A stretch of 57,236 nt of DNA from Lachnospiraceae bacterium (GCA_014804695.1 JAAUZJ010000011.1:1-57236); one strand, 5' to 3'. Counted from the first letter of the stretch, positions 25,662 to 35,020 are shown. Translations and numbers: made by a program. The notes: generated from the letters alone by a model not told the origin.

Positions 25662-27122
25662 ATGATTAAACCCGAACTTGACGCATTAAAGGAATTTAAA
25701 AATACAGGTGAGTATAAAACCGTTCCTATAAGCATGGAAATTTTATCCGATATCAGAACCCCTATAGAGGTTCTGCGTATACTGAAAAATGTTTCCGGTC
25801 ATTGCTACCTTCTGGAATCGGTTTCCGACCATGAGAAATGGGGACGCTACACCTTCTTAGGCTATGACCCGAAATTAGAGATTACCTGTCAGAACGGTCA
25901 TATGAAAGCAGGCTCTCTCACTTTTGAAACTACAGATCCGGGAAAATATATCCGTCAGGTCATAGAGGAACATAAGAGCCCCCGTTTTTCCTATCTTCCT
26001 TCATTTACTGGTGGCTTGGTAGGATACTTCTCTTATGATTATTTAAAATATGCGGAACCTTCTTTAAACCTGGATGCGGTTGACACCGAGGGCTTTAAGG
26101 ATGTCGACTTAATGCTTTTTGATAAAGTAATAGCCTTCGATAACTTCAGACAGAAAATTATTTTAATCGTTAACATTAATTTAGATGACCTTGAGACGGA
26201 ATATAACAGAGCGGTTCTGGAGTTAAAAAATCTTGCCGAGCTTATTAAAAACGGCACTCCTGCCCAGGATAAGCCCGGTAAATGTACCACTGAATTTAAA
26301 CCTCTTTTTCAGGAAGAAGAGTATTGCAGCATGGTAGAGAAAGCTAAACATCACATAAAAGAGGGTGACATTTTCCAGATTGTGCTCTCTAACCGCTTAG
26401 AAGCCGAATTTGAAGGAAGTCTCTTAAATGCATACAGAGTGCTGCGCACTCTTAATCCTTCGCCTTATATGTTCTACTTCTCAAGCAGCGACATGGAAGT
26501 GGCCGGAGCTTCTCCGGAAACATTAGTCAAGCTCGAAAACGGTACCCTTCATACCTTCCCGCTTGCCGGCACACGCCCAAGGGGAAAAAATGAAGCGGAA
26601 GATGTGGCACTTGAAAAAGAACTTCTTGCCGATCCTAAAGAACTTGCTGAGCATAATATGCTGGTAGACCTTGGCAGAAACGATATAGGCAAAATCAGTA
26701 AGTTCGGAAGCGTAGAGGTTGAGAAATATTTAAGCATTGAGAAATATTCTCATGTAATGCATATAGGCTCTACCGTAAAAGGCGAAATCAGGGAAGATAA
26801 AGATGCGCTCTCTGCAATAGACGCAGTTCTTCCTGCGGGAACCTTATCCGGAGCGCCTAAGATTAAGGCCTGCCAGCTTATAAACGATTTGGAAAATAAT
26901 AAGCGCGGCATATACGGCGGTGCCATCGGCTATCTGGATTTTACAGGCAATCTCGATACATGCATTGCGATCAGAATCGCCTATAAGAAAAATAACAAAG
27001 TCTTTATCCGCAGCGGCGCCGGAATTGTGGCAGACTCAGTTCCCGAAAAAGAATATCAAGAATGTCTGAATAAAGCAGCCGCCGTGATAAATGCACTTAA
27101 ACTGGCAGAGGAGGCAGAGTAA
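25662..27122 (+). CDS. trpE: Anthranilate synthase component I
   Basis: TrpE converts chorismate and ammonia (from TrpG) to anthranilate, the first step to tryptophan. The 486-residue protein carries the feedback-inhibition motif L-L-E-S-V (about residue 46), A-G-A-S-P-E-T-L (about 288) and the catalytic block T-F-P-L-A-G-T-R-P-R-G (about 306). D-L-G-R-N-D and A-G-T-L-S-G-A-P-K complete the chorismate site. I prefer the ATG at 25662; an in-frame ATG at 25650 directly follows the AGAAAGG ribosome site. It overlaps trpG at TAATG. It is controlled by the T-box and probably by tryptophan feedback. Confidence 0.97.
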   Translation: MIKPELDALKEFKNTGEYKTVPISMEILSDIRTPIEVLRILKNVSGHCYLLESVSDHEKWGRYTFLGYDPKLEITCQNGHMKAGSLTFETTDPGKYIRQVIEEHKSPRFSYLPSFTGGLVGYFSYDYLKYAEPSLNLDAVDTEGFKDVDLMLFDKVIAFDNFRQKIILIVNINLDDLETEYNRAVLELKNLAELIKNGTPAQDKPGKCTTEFKPLFQEEEYCSMVEKAKHHIKEGDIFQIVLSNRLEAEFEGSLLNAYRVLRTLNPSPYMFYFSSSDMEVAGASPETLVKLENGTLHTFPLAGTRPRGKNEAEDVALEKELLADPKELAEHNMLVDLGRNDIGKISKFGSVEVEKYLSIEKYSHVMHIGSTVKGEIREDKDALSAIDAVLPAGTLSGAPKIKACQLINDLENNKRGIYGGAIGYLDFTGNLDTCIAIRIAYKKNNKVFIRSGAGIVADSVPEKEYQECLNKAAAVINALKLAEEAE

Positions 27123-27688
27123 TGATTTTATTGATTGACAACTATGATAGTTTTTCCTATAACCTGTTTCAATTAATAGGCTCTCTTAACCCCGATATAA
27201 AGGTTATCCGCAACGATGCTTTTTCTGTTAAGGAAATAGAAGCCATGAAACCGGAATCCATAATTCTTTCACCCGGACCGGGACGCCCAGAGGACGCAGG
27301 TGTATGCATTGATGTGGTAAAAGAGCTTGGAAGCAAAATTCCGATTCTCGGCGTATGCTTGGGTCATCAGGCCATCTGTATGGCATACGGTGGAACAATA
27401 TCCTATGCGAAGGAGCTTATGCACGGTAAACAGTCTGAAATTAAACTAAATAACGACTGCGATATATTTAAAAATCTTCCGGAAACTATACCGGTGGCAA
27501 GGTACCACTCACTTGCGCTTATAGAATCCACACTGCCTGACTCACTCGCCATAACCGCAAGAACCACCGATGGCGAAGTTATGGCAGTTATGCACAAAGA
27601 ATATCCCATATACGGACTGCAATTTCATCCGGAATCCATTCTTACTCCGGACGGAAAAACAATAATAAAAAATTTTATAGAAAGGTGA
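27122..27688 (+). CDS. trpG: Anthranilate synthase component II (glutamine amidotransferase)
   Basis: TrpG supplies ammonia from glutamine to TrpE. At 188 residues it is a standalone class I amidotransferase, not fused to TrpD. The oxyanion loop S-P-G-P-G-R-P is at about 56-62, the nucleophile Cys is in G-V-C-L-G-H-Q (about 80), and the His/Glu pair lies in L-Q-F-H-P-E-S (about 172). The ATG overlaps the trpE stop, so the two subunits are translationally coupled. The stop overlaps the region just upstream of trpD. Confidence 0.97.
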   Translation: MILLIDNYDSFSYNLFQLIGSLNPDIKVIRNDAFSVKEIEAMKPESIILSPGPGRPEDAGVCIDVVKELGSKIPILGVCLGHQAICMAYGGTISYAKELMHGKQSEIKLNNDCDIFKNLPETIPVARYHSLALIESTLPDSLAITARTTDGEVMAVMHKEYPIYGLQFHPESILTPDGKTIIKNFIER

Positions 27689-27696
27689 AATTTAAA

Positions 27697-28713
27697 ATGA
27701 TCAAAGAAGCAATTATAAAAATCGTAGACAAACAGGACTTAACTTATGACGAAGCTTACAGTGTAATAAACGAAATTATGAGCGGCGAAACTTCTCCGAC
27801 ACAAAACGCAGCTTTTCTTGCAGCATTATCCACAAAAAGCACTAAAGCCGAGACTATTGATGAAATCGCAGGTTGCGCTGCTGCCATGCGCGACCACGCA
27901 ATGAAGGTTGAACACGACATGGATGTTATGGAAATAGTAGGAACCGGCGGCGACGGTGCAAACAGCTTTAACATTTCCACCACGTCAGCTCTGGTAGCCG
28001 CTTCCGGCGGTGTAAAAATTGCCAAACACGGTAATCGTGCTGCTTCATCTAAATGCGGTACCGCAGACTGTCTTGAAGCTATGGGAGTAAACATTGACTT
28101 ATCACCGGAAAAATGTATCGAGCTTCTTGAAAAAGCCGGTATTTGCTTCTTCTTTGCACAAAAATACCATACTTCAATGAAATATGTAGGACCTATACGA
28201 AAAGAACTTGGCATCCGTACAGTATTCAATATTTTAGGCCCACTCACCAACCCCGCCTCACCTAACATGCAATTGCTTGGAGTTTATGACCAGTCCTTGG
28301 TAGAGCCTTTAGCAAGAGTTCTTACAAATCTGGGCGTTAAGCGTGGAATGGTTGTTTACGGAATGGATAAAATGGATGAAATCTCCGCAAGCGCACCTAC
28401 ATTAATCTGCGAATTTAACCAGGGTGAATATAATACTTATACTATCAAACCCGAAGATTTCGGACTTACTACCTGCAAAAAGGAAGACCTGCTTGGCGGT
28501 ACGCCACAGGAAAATGCGGCTATTACCACTGCTATCCTTAAAGGTGAAACCGGACCTAAGCGAAACGCAGTCCTTTTAAATGCCGGAGCAGCACTTTATA
28601 TCGCACAAAAAGCTGATTCTTTTGCGGACGGAATCAAACTTGCTGCAGAGCTTATAGACTCCGGTAAAGCGCTTGCTGTATTGGAAGCATTTAAGGCAGA
28701 AAGTAATAAATAA
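27697..28713 (+). CDS. trpD: Anthranilate phosphoribosyltransferase
   Basis: TrpD transfers phosphoribose from PRPP to anthranilate. The 338-residue protein has the PRPP-binding [14 protein letters not shown] (about 77-90), K-H-G-N-R-A-A-S-S (about 105) and the N-I-L-G-P-L-T-N-P block (about 180). I chose the ATG at 27697, which has AAAGG eleven bases upstream; an in-frame GTG at 27685 overlaps the trpG stop but lies on top of the ribosome site. It is followed by trpC after 19 bases. Confidence 0.96.
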   Translation: MIKEAIIKIVDKQDLTYDEAYSVINEIMSGETSPTQNAAFLAALSTKSTKAETIDEIAGCAAAMRDHAMKVEHDMDVMEIVGTGGDGANSFNISTTSALVAASGGVKIAKHGNRAASSKCGTADCLEAMGVNIDLSPEKCIELLEKAGICFFFAQKYHTSMKYVGPIRKELGIRTVFNILGPLTNPASPNMQLLGVYDQSLVEPLARVLTNLGVKRGMVVYGMDKMDEISASAPTLICEFNQGEYNTYTIKPEDFGLTTCKKEDLLGGTPQENAAITTAILKGETGPKRNAVLLNAGAALYIAQKADSFADGIKLAAELIDSGKALAVLEAFKAESNK

Positions 28714-28732
28714 CAACAGAAAGGTTCTAGTT

Positions 28733-29521
28733 ATGTCAACCATATTAGATACTATCGCTGAATATGCAAAAGAACGGGTTGCCAATGCAAAAAGGCTTCA
28801 TTCACTTGAAGAAGTAAAACGCTCTGCTTTAGCCACTAACTGCAATACAAATTTTCCTTTTGAAAAGGCGCTGTCTTCAAACGGCATCAGCTTTATCTGT
28901 GAATGTAAAAAAGCATCCCCCTCTAAGGGTTTGATTGCGAAAGATTTTCCGTATCTTGAAATTGCCAAAGAATACGAAGCAGCAGGAGCATCCTGTATTT
29001 CCGTACTTACAGAACCTAAGTGGTTTCTAGGAAAAGATGAATATCTTAAGGAAATTTCAAGCGCCGTAAATATCCCCTGTCTTCGCAAGGATTTTACGGT
29101 AGACGAATATATGATTTATGAAGCCAAGCTGCTTGGCGCCAGCGCGGTGTTGCTTATTTGTTCGCTTCTTCCTGCAGATACCATAAAGCATTACATTGAG
29201 ATTTGTGATGAACTGGGACTGTCCGCATTAGTGGAAGCTCATGACGAGGCAGAAATAGACATGGCAGTAAATGCCGGCGCCCGCATTATAGGAGTTAACA
29301 ACCGCAATCTTAAAAACTTTACGGTGGATATAAGCAATAGCGGACGTCTTCGTCATCTTGTACCGGATAATATTTTATTTGTGGCAGAAAGCGGGATTAA
29401 TTCACGTGAGGATGTCGCGGCATTGGAAGCGGCGCGGGTGGACGCTGTGCTGATTGGGGAGAAGCTTATGCGGTCTGATAATAAAAAGAAGATGTTGGAT
29501 GAACTTAAAGGAAGTGTATAA
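28733..29521 (+). CDS. trpC: Indole-3-glycerol phosphate synthase
   Basis: TrpC closes the indole ring to form indole-3-glycerol phosphate. The 262-residue TIM barrel has the catalytic C-E-C-K-K-A-S-P-S-K-G (about 54-64), the E-P-K-W-F block (about 89), R-K-D-F (about 110), G-V-N-N-R-N-L (about 183) and E-S-G-I near the end. The frame is open further upstream but AGAAAGG eight bases before 28733 fixes the start. It is separate from trpF, unlike the fused enzyme of enteric bacteria. Palindromic element 3 begins at the last base of its stop codon. Confidence 0.96.
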   Translation: MSTILDTIAEYAKERVANAKRLHSLEEVKRSALATNCNTNFPFEKALSSNGISFICECKKASPSKGLIAKDFPYLEIAKEYEAAGASCISVLTEPKWFLGKDEYLKEISSAVNIPCLRKDFTVDEYMIYEAKLLGASAVLLICSLLPADTIKHYIEICDELGLSALVEAHDEAEIDMAVNAGARIIGVNNRNLKNFTVDISNSGRLRHLVPDNILFVAESGINSREDVAALEAARVDAVLIGEKLMRSDNKKKMLDELKGSV

Positions 29522-29657
29522 TTGCGAAATGGGGGTATCGAATGGGACGAACATAGGCAATATAAACAAAAAACAGGGTTCGACCGCAGGAGCGAACTCA
29601 CCCCGCCTTTTTGTTTATATTGCCTATGTTCTGGGTATTGAAACGCCATTTTATAAT
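29521..29657. repeat. Palindromic element, copy 3 (between trpC and trpF)
   Basis: Core arms run from 29549 to 29631: GAACATAGGC, AATATAAACAAAAA and a G-rich end, with complementary right arm TTTTTGTTTATATT, GCCTATGTTC. The loop is TTCGACCGCAGGAGCGAAC. The left outer part ATTGCGAAATGG begins inside the trpC stop codon, and CCATTTTATAATT closes the right side. The left flank is GGGACGAAC and the right is GTTCTGGGT, the same polarity as copy 2. The core ends 55 bases before the trpF start. As an A-stem-T structure it could stop or slow polymerase inside the operon. Confidence 0.9.
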
Positions 29658-29686
29658 TAAGCTATTTAAGATGAATCGAGGTTATA

Positions 29687-30289
29687 ATGACTAAAATTAA
29701 AATATGTGGGCTACAATCCGAGGATGACATTTCATATGTGAATGAGTTAAAGCCCGATTATATAGGCTTTGTATTTCTAAAGGGAAGACGCAGATATATT
29801 TCTCCGGAAAAAGCGGCTCATTTAAGGAAACTTCTTGACCCTGCCATACAATGTGTGGGGGTGTTTGTGGACGAACCTATTGAGAATGTAGTTTCTTTAC
29901 TTAATAGCGGAACAATACAGGTTGCACAGCTTCATGGACACGAGGATGCGCTCTATGCAAAACAGCTGAAAGAATTATGCGGCAAGCCTATTATTAAAGC
30001 TTTTATTATTCAGAATGAAGATGATATTAATAAAGCTCTTTCTTATGACTGTGATTACCTATTGTTAGATAATGGGCTTGGCACAGGAGAAACTTTTGAC
30101 TGGTCCCTTATTCGAAATATTGACAAACCTTTCTTTCTGGCAGGCGGATTGACACCGGAAAACGTGCAAGAGGCCATAACGCTTACTACTCCTTATGGCG
30201 TGGACACAAGTTCCGGCGTAGAAACTAACTGTCATAAAGATTATGATAAAATAAAGGCATTCATAAATGCCGTTCATAATCCAAAATGA
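29687..30289 (+). CDS. trpF: Phosphoribosylanthranilate isomerase
   Basis: TrpF rearranges N-(5-phosphoribosyl)anthranilate to the 1-deoxyribulose form used by TrpC. This 200-residue TIM barrel has the catalytic Cys in K-I-C-G-L (about residue 6), Q-L-H-G-H-E (about 86), L-L-D-N-G-L-G-T-G (about 125, general-acid Asp) and G-G-L-T-P-E-N (about 150). GAGG is eight bases before the ATG. It is isolated from trpC by palindromic element 3 and from trpB by element 4, so it may be expressed somewhat independently. Confidence 0.96.
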   Translation: MTKIKICGLQSEDDISYVNELKPDYIGFVFLKGRRRYISPEKAAHLRKLLDPAIQCVGVFVDEPIENVVSLLNSGTIQVAQLHGHEDALYAKQLKELCGKPIIKAFIIQNEDDINKALSYDCDYLLLDNGLGTGETFDWSLIRNIDKPFFLAGGLTPENVQEAITLTTPYGVDTSSGVETNCHKDYDKIKAFINAVHNPK

Positions 30290-30312
30290 ACAAGTACAAT
30301 ATAACATAATTA

Positions 30313-30446
30313 ATTGCGAAATTTTTTTCAGTAACCAGAACTTAGGAAATATAAACAAAAAGGCGGGGTGAGTTCGCTCCCGCGGTCGAACCCCGTTTTT
30401 TGTTTATATTGCCTAAGTTCGTCCCACCGAACAAACCTTTCGCAAT
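30313..30446. repeat. Palindromic element, copy 4 (between trpF and trpB)
   Basis: Outer repeats ATTGCGAAA (30313-30321) and TTTCGCAAT (30438-30446) are perfect complements. The core runs 30338-30420: left GAACTTAGG, AATATAAACAAAAA, GGCGGGG; right CCCCG, TTTTTTGTTTATATT, GCCTAAGTTC. The loop TGAGTTCGCTCCCGCGGTCGAA is the reverse complement of the loops of copies 2 and 3. The left flank is ACCAG, the right CGTCCC, so polarity matches copies 1 and 5. The core ends 57 bases before the trpB start codon. Confidence 0.92.
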
Positions 30447-30477
30447 AAACTAAAGTATAATATAAAGGAGGCATCTT

Positions 30478-31668
30478 ATGTCAAACTCAAAAGGCCGTTT
30501 CGGAGTTCACGGAGGACAATATATCCCCGAAACACTCATGAACGCTGTAATTGAATTGGAAGAAGCATACAATCACTACAAAAATAATCCTGAATTTAAT
30601 AAAGAGCTCACCACTCTTTTCAATGAATATGCAGGCAGGCCCAGCCGGCTTTATTATGCGGACAAGATGACTAAGGATCTTGGAGGCGCCAAAATTTATT
30701 TAAAAAGAGAAGATTTGAACCACACCGGCTCACACAAAATAAATAACGTTCTGGGGCAGGCTCTCCTTGCCAAAAAAATGGGAAAGAGCAGACTTATCGC
30801 TGAAACCGGTGCCGGTCAGCATGGTGTTGCTACCGCTACTGCTGCTGCACTGCTTGGCATGGACTGCGTAGTTTTTATGGGCGAAGAAGATACAAAAAGA
30901 CAGGCGCTCAATGTATATCGTATGCGGCTTTTAGGATCTGAAGTAATTCCTGTTAAAAGCGGAACCGCTACACTCAAAGACGCCGTTTCGGAAGCTATGA
31001 GAGAATGGACCAGCAGAATTGACGATACCCATTACTGTCTTGGCTCTGTTATGGGACCTCATCCTTTTCCCACAATTGTAAGAGATTTCCAGTCTGTAAT
31101 CTCACGCGAAATCAAGCAGCAGATAATGGAAAAGGAAGGAAGACTTCCCGATGTAGTAATGGCTTGTGTAGGAGGCGGTAGTAACGCCATAGGCAGTTTC
31201 TATCATTTTATTGAAGATAAAGATGTAAAATTAATCGGCTGTGAAGCCGCCGGCCGCGGAATAGACACTTTTGAAACTGCTGCCACTGTGAATACCGGAC
31301 GTCTTGGAATTTTTCATGGTATGAAATCATACTTTTGTCAGGATGAATACGGACAGATTGCACCTGTTTATTCCATATCCGCAGGTCTTGACTATCCCGG
31401 CGTAGGTCCGGAGCACGCGTGGCTGCATGATTCCGGAAGAGCGGAATATGTTCCGGTGACAGATGATGAAGCCGTAGACGCCTTTGAATATCTTTCTCGT
31501 ACAGAAGGTATTATTCCGGCAATCGAAAGCGCACATGCCGTAGCATATGCCATGAAGCTTGCGCCCACGTATTCAAATGATAAGATCATGGTAATAACGA
31601 TTTCCGGACGCGGCGATAAAGACTGTGCTGCAATTGCACGTTACAGAGGGGAGAATATCAATGAGTAG
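30478..31668 (+). CDS. trpB: Tryptophan synthase beta chain
   Basis: TrpB joins indole and serine using pyridoxal phosphate. The 396-residue protein has the PLP lysine in T-G-S-H-K-I-N-N (about residue 83), the substrate loop [12 protein letters not shown] (about 104-115), the phosphate-binding G-G-G-S-N-A (about 229) and G-R-G-D near the C-terminus. AAAGGAGG seven bases before the ATG is the strongest ribosome site in the operon. The stop overlaps the trpA start by eight bases, so the two subunits are coupled. Confidence 0.97.
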   Translation: MSNSKGRFGVHGGQYIPETLMNAVIELEEAYNHYKNNPEFNKELTTLFNEYAGRPSRLYYADKMTKDLGGAKIYLKREDLNHTGSHKINNVLGQALLAKKMGKSRLIAETGAGQHGVATATAAALLGMDCVVFMGEEDTKRQALNVYRMRLLGSEVIPVKSGTATLKDAVSEAMREWTSRIDDTHYCLGSVMGPHPFPTIVRDFQSVISREIKQQIMEKEGRLPDVVMACVGGGSNAIGSFYHFIEDKDVKLIGCEAAGRGIDTFETAATVNTGRLGIFHGMKSYFCQDEYGQIAPVYSISAGLDYPGVGPEHAWLHDSGRAEYVPVTDDEAVDAFEYLSRTEGIIPAIESAHAVAYAMKLAPTYSNDKIMVITISGRGDKDCAAIARYRGENINE

Positions 31669-32437
31669 AATTAGTGAAGCTTTTGCTAACGGCAAAGTAT
31701 TTATACCTTTTATAACCTGTGGGGATCCTGACTTGGACACCACCAAAGAAATAGTAAAAAGCATGGCCGCAAACGGAGCCGACTTGATAGAGTTTGGTAT
31801 TCCTTTTTCCGATCCCACTGCAGAAGGCCCTGTCATTCAAGATGCTAATCTCCGCGCATTGACCAATGGAGTCACTACGGATAAAATATTTGAAATGGTA
31901 AAACAGTTACGGCAAGAAGTGACTATTCCTATGGTCTTTATGACCTACGCCAACGTAGTTTTTTCATATGATGCGGACAAATTTATAAGAACCTGCTCCG
32001 AAATCGGAATCGACGGCTTAATCCTTCCTGATCTTCCGTTTGAGGAAAAGGATGAATTTGATGATATCTGTAAAAAATATAACGTAGACCTTATCTCACT
32101 TATAGCGCCTACTTCCGCCAATCGTATAGCCATGATCGCCAAAGAAGCCCAAGGCTTCATATACATTGTATCAAGCCTCGGAGTTACAGGCGTGCGAAGC
32201 GAGATCAACACAGATATTCCTTCAATAGTAAAACTCATACGTGAAAACACTTCCGTTCCGTGTGCAGTCGGCTTTGGCATCTCCACCCCCGCCCAGGCCG
32301 CTAAAATGTCATCCATTTCCGACGGCGCCATCGTTGGCTCCGCTATCATTAAACTTATTGCCGAACATGGAAAAAATGCTGCTGCCACGGTCGGGGAATA
32401 CGTAAAAAGTATGAAAGATGCTATACGCGCAACCTAA
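31661..32437 (+). CDS. trpA: Tryptophan synthase alpha chain
   Basis: TrpA splits indole-3-glycerol phosphate and passes indole through a tunnel to TrpB. The 258-residue TIM barrel has the catalytic Glu in [11 protein letters not shown] (about 47). The next block reads T-A-E-G-P, where the well-studied enzymes have A-D-G-P, so the second acidic residue is Glu, not Asp. G-L-I-L-P-D-L-P (about 126) and G-F-G-I-S-T-P (about 207) follow. The start is the ATG inside the trpB end with GGGGAGA upstream. No clear terminator is visible in the 150 bases after it. Confidence 0.96.
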   Translation: MSRISEAFANGKVFIPFITCGDPDLDTTKEIVKSMAANGADLIEFGIPFSDPTAEGPVIQDANLRALTNGVTTDKIFEMVKQLRQEVTIPMVFMTYANVVFSYDADKFIRTCSEIGIDGLILPDLPFEEKDEFDDICKKYNVDLISLIAPTSANRIAMIAKEAQGFIYIVSSLGVTGVRSEINTDIPSIVKLIRENTSVPCAVGFGISTPAQAAKMSSISDGAIVGSAIIKLIAEHGKNAAATVGEYVKSMKDAIRAT

Positions 32438-32553
32438 AGTTAACGCAAAAAAACTTAAAAGCAACATGAAATTGATAGAGTTTACATCCTTTATCCAATA
32501 GAATATACCTAACTTCATCGCAAACAAGATATGAAAATTTTAGGGAAAGGATG

Positions 32554-32576
32554 TAACTGTTTATCTAAAACAGTTA
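32554..32576. promoter_or_regulatory. Dyad TAACTGTTT-n4-AAAACAGTTA before the XRE regulator
   Basis: A nine- to ten-base-pair inverted repeat with a four-base ATCT centre ends 13 bases before the start codon of the XRE-family gene. It could be an autoregulatory operator or an RNA hairpin that hides the ribosome site; the ATG at 32590 has no good Shine-Dalgarno sequence close by. Confidence 0.4.
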
Positions 32577-32589
32577 TCTGGTAACCAAA

Positions 32590-33495
32590 ATGAGTTTAGG
32601 AGAAAATTTACAGTTTCTTAGAAAAAGAAACGACATTACACAGGAACAGCTTGCCGAAAAACTGAATGTTTCAAGACAATCAGTATCTAAATGGGAATCG
32701 GATACAGCCTATCCCGAAATGGATAAATTATTGCAGCTATGCGAAACATTCAACTGCCGCCTTGATGATATGATAAAAGGAGATATCAGCAGCCTGTATG
32801 TTGAAGATAAAGCACACTATGACGAACATATGAATTTGTTCAGCAAGATGACTGCCATTGGCGTAGGTTTGATTTTATTTGGCCTTGCCGTTATGTCGTT
32901 TCTTTCCGGAATAGGTATTAATGATGATCTATCCGCTATGGTATTTTTTGTTTTTCTTATTATAGCAGTAGCCATTTTTATTGTAATGGGAATACGACAC
33001 AGCGATTTTGAAAAAAAGAATCCATGCATAGAAAATTTTTACAGTGAAGAAGAAAAAGATGCTTTTAATAAAAAATATTCTGTTTTTATCACAGTCGGAG
33101 TAGTTATTATATTAATTGCCGTTCTTATACTTATGAGTTCTGATTTAATTATATCCGAGGTTAACATAAGTCAACCTTATGATGTGGAAGAACTTATGGG
33201 CTCTGTATTTTTCGTTTTCATTACAGTTGCCGTTATGCTTTTTATATACGCAGGAACACAGAAAGATAAATATAATATTAAGCAATATAATCTTGAGCAT
33301 GATGAAAATTCCGAAACATATAAAAAGTCCCGACTGACCGGCGCCGTGTGCGGCTGCCTTATGATGATCGCAACAATTATTTACTTAATATGCGGATTTG
33401 CCTTTAATGAATGGGGTATGCCCTCTGTTGTGGTTTTTCCGGTTTTCGGGATAGGATGTGGAATTGCGTCTATAATCATTAATATCAGAAAATAG
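32590..33495 (+). CDS. XRE-family regulator with C-terminal membrane domain
   Basis: The 301-residue product has an N-terminal helix-turn-helix of the Cro/XRE type (residues about 5-58), with L-A-E-K-L-N-V-S-R-Q-S-V-S-K-W-E as recognition segment. Five to six membrane helices follow (pairs at about 90-110 and 115-135, 158-178, 205-225, 250-270 and 277-296). It is a membrane-tethered DNA-binding protein of a kind common in clostridia, thought to respond to envelope signals. No ribosome site is seen directly before the ATG; the gene is preceded by a dyad. It is transcribed in the same direction as trp but apparently separately. Confidence 0.85.
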   Translation: MSLGENLQFLRKRNDITQEQLAEKLNVSRQSVSKWESDTAYPEMDKLLQLCETFNCRLDDMIKGDISSLYVEDKAHYDEHMNLFSKMTAIGVGLILFGLAVMSFLSGIGINDDLSAMVFFVFLIIAVAIFIVMGIRHSDFEKKNPCIENFYSEEEKDAFNKKYSVFITVGVVIILIAVLILMSSDLIISEVNISQPYDVEELMGSVFFVFITVAVMLFIYAGTQKDKYNIKQYNLEHDENSETYKKSRLTGAVCGCLMMIATIIYLICGFAFNEWGMPSVVVFPVFGIGCGIASIIINIRK

Positions 33496-33497
33496 AT

Positions 33498-33521
33498 AAG
33501 GGGGGTGCTTTGCCCCCCTTT
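33498..33521. terminator. Bidirectional terminator
   Basis: AAGGGGGG and CCCCCCTT form a strong GC stem around TGCTTTG, located between the XRE regulator stop and the end of the convergent isochorismatase-like gene. Confidence 0.7.
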
Positions 33522-33525
33522 GCTT

Positions 33526-34026
33526 TCACACAAATTTTACTCCCCTGCCAATGAGCCTGTTCCGGAATTTTTTCTCTTTTTCCTTAAACATAGTACCCAC
33601 CGCTTTGGTATTCACGGTTACTTTATAACCTGCCTTGCTGGCGCCAAGCGCAGTTAACACCACGCATCCGCCGCCATCTACACCTATAATCTCCACTTCA
33701 TCTACATTATTAGCCCTTAGAAATTCATCTAACTTTTCATTAGAAAATGCGTCACCTTTATATTTGTCAAAAATATTTTCCGAAATAACATGCAGATGCT
33801 CTTCCAGTTCAATTTCCTTGGTACCCTCATATGCCTGAAAAGGCGCAAACTTATTGATCATGCCCTTTTTCATTATATTTCGGATATAAACGATAATATT
33901 GTCCTTGTTTTCATCAATCACATTATTTACGGCAGGCATAAGGCTATCGCCGTATTGAAAAAAATCGGCATGATCTTCTCCGACACATACTTCTTGCATG
34001 TCTACTACTAAGAGTGCTTTTTTCAC
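33526..34026 (-). CDS. Isochorismatase-like cysteine hydrolase
   Basis: This 166-residue alpha/beta hydrolase of the isochorismatase superfamily probably hydrolyses a small amide or related compound. The catalytic Asp is in L-L-V-V-D-M-Q-E (residue about 9). The catalytic Cys lies in G-G-G-C-V-V-L-T-A (about residue 121), preceded by G-V-D-G where nicotinamidases have a cis-peptide before the Cys. The third catalytic residue, Lys, may be in F-D-K-Y-K-G (about 87-92). GGGGAGTTG precedes the ATG. It is monocistronic, and its substrate cannot be inferred from its neighbours. Confidence 0.85.
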   Translation of the reverse strand: MKKALLVVDMQEVCVGEDHADFFQYGDSLMPAVNNVIDENKDNIIVYIRNIMKKGMINKFAPFQAYEGTKEIELEEHLHVISENIFDKYKGDAFSNEKLDEFLRANNVDEVEIIGVDGGGCVVLTALGASKAGYKVTVNTKAVGTMFKEKEKKFRNRLIGRGVKFV

Positions 34027-34107
34027 GTTATCAACTCCCCTATAAATATCTTTCTACTTAAAGTATACAAAAATGGCTATATAAAAACAACGAAAAATAA
34101 AAATATG

Positions 34108-34842
34108 TTATTCTTCAATCATTTTAAATGTAATCGTATATTCCAATTCCTCCACTACACCTGTATTTATAATTCTATAAAGGATGTCTCTTGCATTTTC
34201 AAAAGCCTTGTCTAAAAGACCGTTCTCAATAGCTCTTTGCTCCATAGCGTCCTTACTAATGGCATCAAACTCCCTGATATCTTCAATCTTAATAGAGTTA
34301 AACCAACCATTTCTTTCATCCAGTGTTTCAATGCTGTCATCATCTATTTCATGAGAAAGTATTTTAGCTTTTGGAATGTGTATTATAATCTCTTTATTAG
34401 ACTCATTCAATTCTACAATGACTTTATCAATCTCTACACCCGCTTTGATAACCCCATCCCACTTTAAAATAAATGACTTTGTTGTAAACGAAAATGGAAT
34501 CTCTTTTCCAAACATTACCGCAGAATCTTCAAATTTGCCGGCATCAGTGTATAAGTACTCTACTGTTGCAAGCTCCCCAATATCCAGTATTTTTGATTCT
34601 ATTTGCTCTATGCTCACATCTTTTGAAGCAACTTCATATTGAACGATGGGATCTGAAAGTCTTTTATTTTCTTCTTTTAACGCTTCAATATAGTTTTCGT
34701 ACTTTTCTTTAGCACTTGTATAACCTTTGATAAATACTGTCGATACAATAGCTAATAATACAACTACAATTATTGCAAACTTAATTACTCTGACTTTTCT
34801 ATTAACCAATAAATCTAATTCTTTTCCTGTATCTCTAAGCAT
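34108..34842 (-). CDS. DUF4230 membrane-anchored protein
   Basis: The product is 244 residues with one membrane segment near the N-terminus (about residues 18-38), a coiled stretch (about 40-62) and an extracellular DUF4230 domain. Blocks such as L-A-T-V-E-Y-L-Y-T (about 91) and the Lys-Ala-Gly-Val-Glu-Ile-Asp strand typify the family. The function of DUF4230 is unknown. I chose the ATG at 34842, which has GGAG nine bases upstream; an in-frame ATG at 34857 lacks a ribosome site. The gap to the next gene holds a good terminator at 34957. Confidence 0.75.
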   Translation of the reverse strand: MLRDTGKELDLLVNRKVRVIKFAIIVVVLLAIVSTVFIKGYTSAKEKYENYIEALKEENKRLSDPIVQYEVASKDVSIEQIESKILDIGELATVEYLYTDAGKFEDSAVMFGKEIPFSFTTKSFILKWDGVIKAGVEIDKVIVELNESNKEIIIHIPKAKILSHEIDDDSIETLDERNGWFNSIKIEDIREFDAISKDAMEQRAIENGLLDKAFENARDILYRIINTGVVEELEYTITFKMIEE

Positions 34843-34956
34843 AGCAGCTTTCTCCATAATAATATGGCTGTTGTTGTAGTGTATGCAAAAGTAAGGATAA
34901 TTTATTATATAAAGTGATGGGTTTTAATATTTTTAGGTATGGACATATAATTACAT

Positions 34957-34990
34957 AAAAATGGCTATGCGTTTCCACATAGCCATTTTT
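34957..34990 (-). terminator. Terminator after the DUF6591-like gene
   Basis: AAAAATGGCTATG and CATAGCCATTTTT form a 13-bp stem around an eight-base loop. On the minus strand it directly follows the stop of the gene at 35021 and separates it from the DUF4230 gene. The flanking A and T runs make it usable in both directions. Confidence 0.8.
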
Positions 34991-35020
34991 CAAATGATTA
35001 TTAAAAATATTCAATCTCAC

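Noticed and set aside
27756..28268. A 170-codon minus-strand open frame inside trpD.
   Set aside because: It lies entirely opposite a well-supported enzyme gene and has no family resemblance.
30313..30446. GCCTAA/TTAGGC in elements 3-5 looks like integron attC core sites.
   Set aside because: The arms pair fully without the unpaired bases of attC, there is no integrase gene, and the neighbouring genes are housekeeping trp genes.
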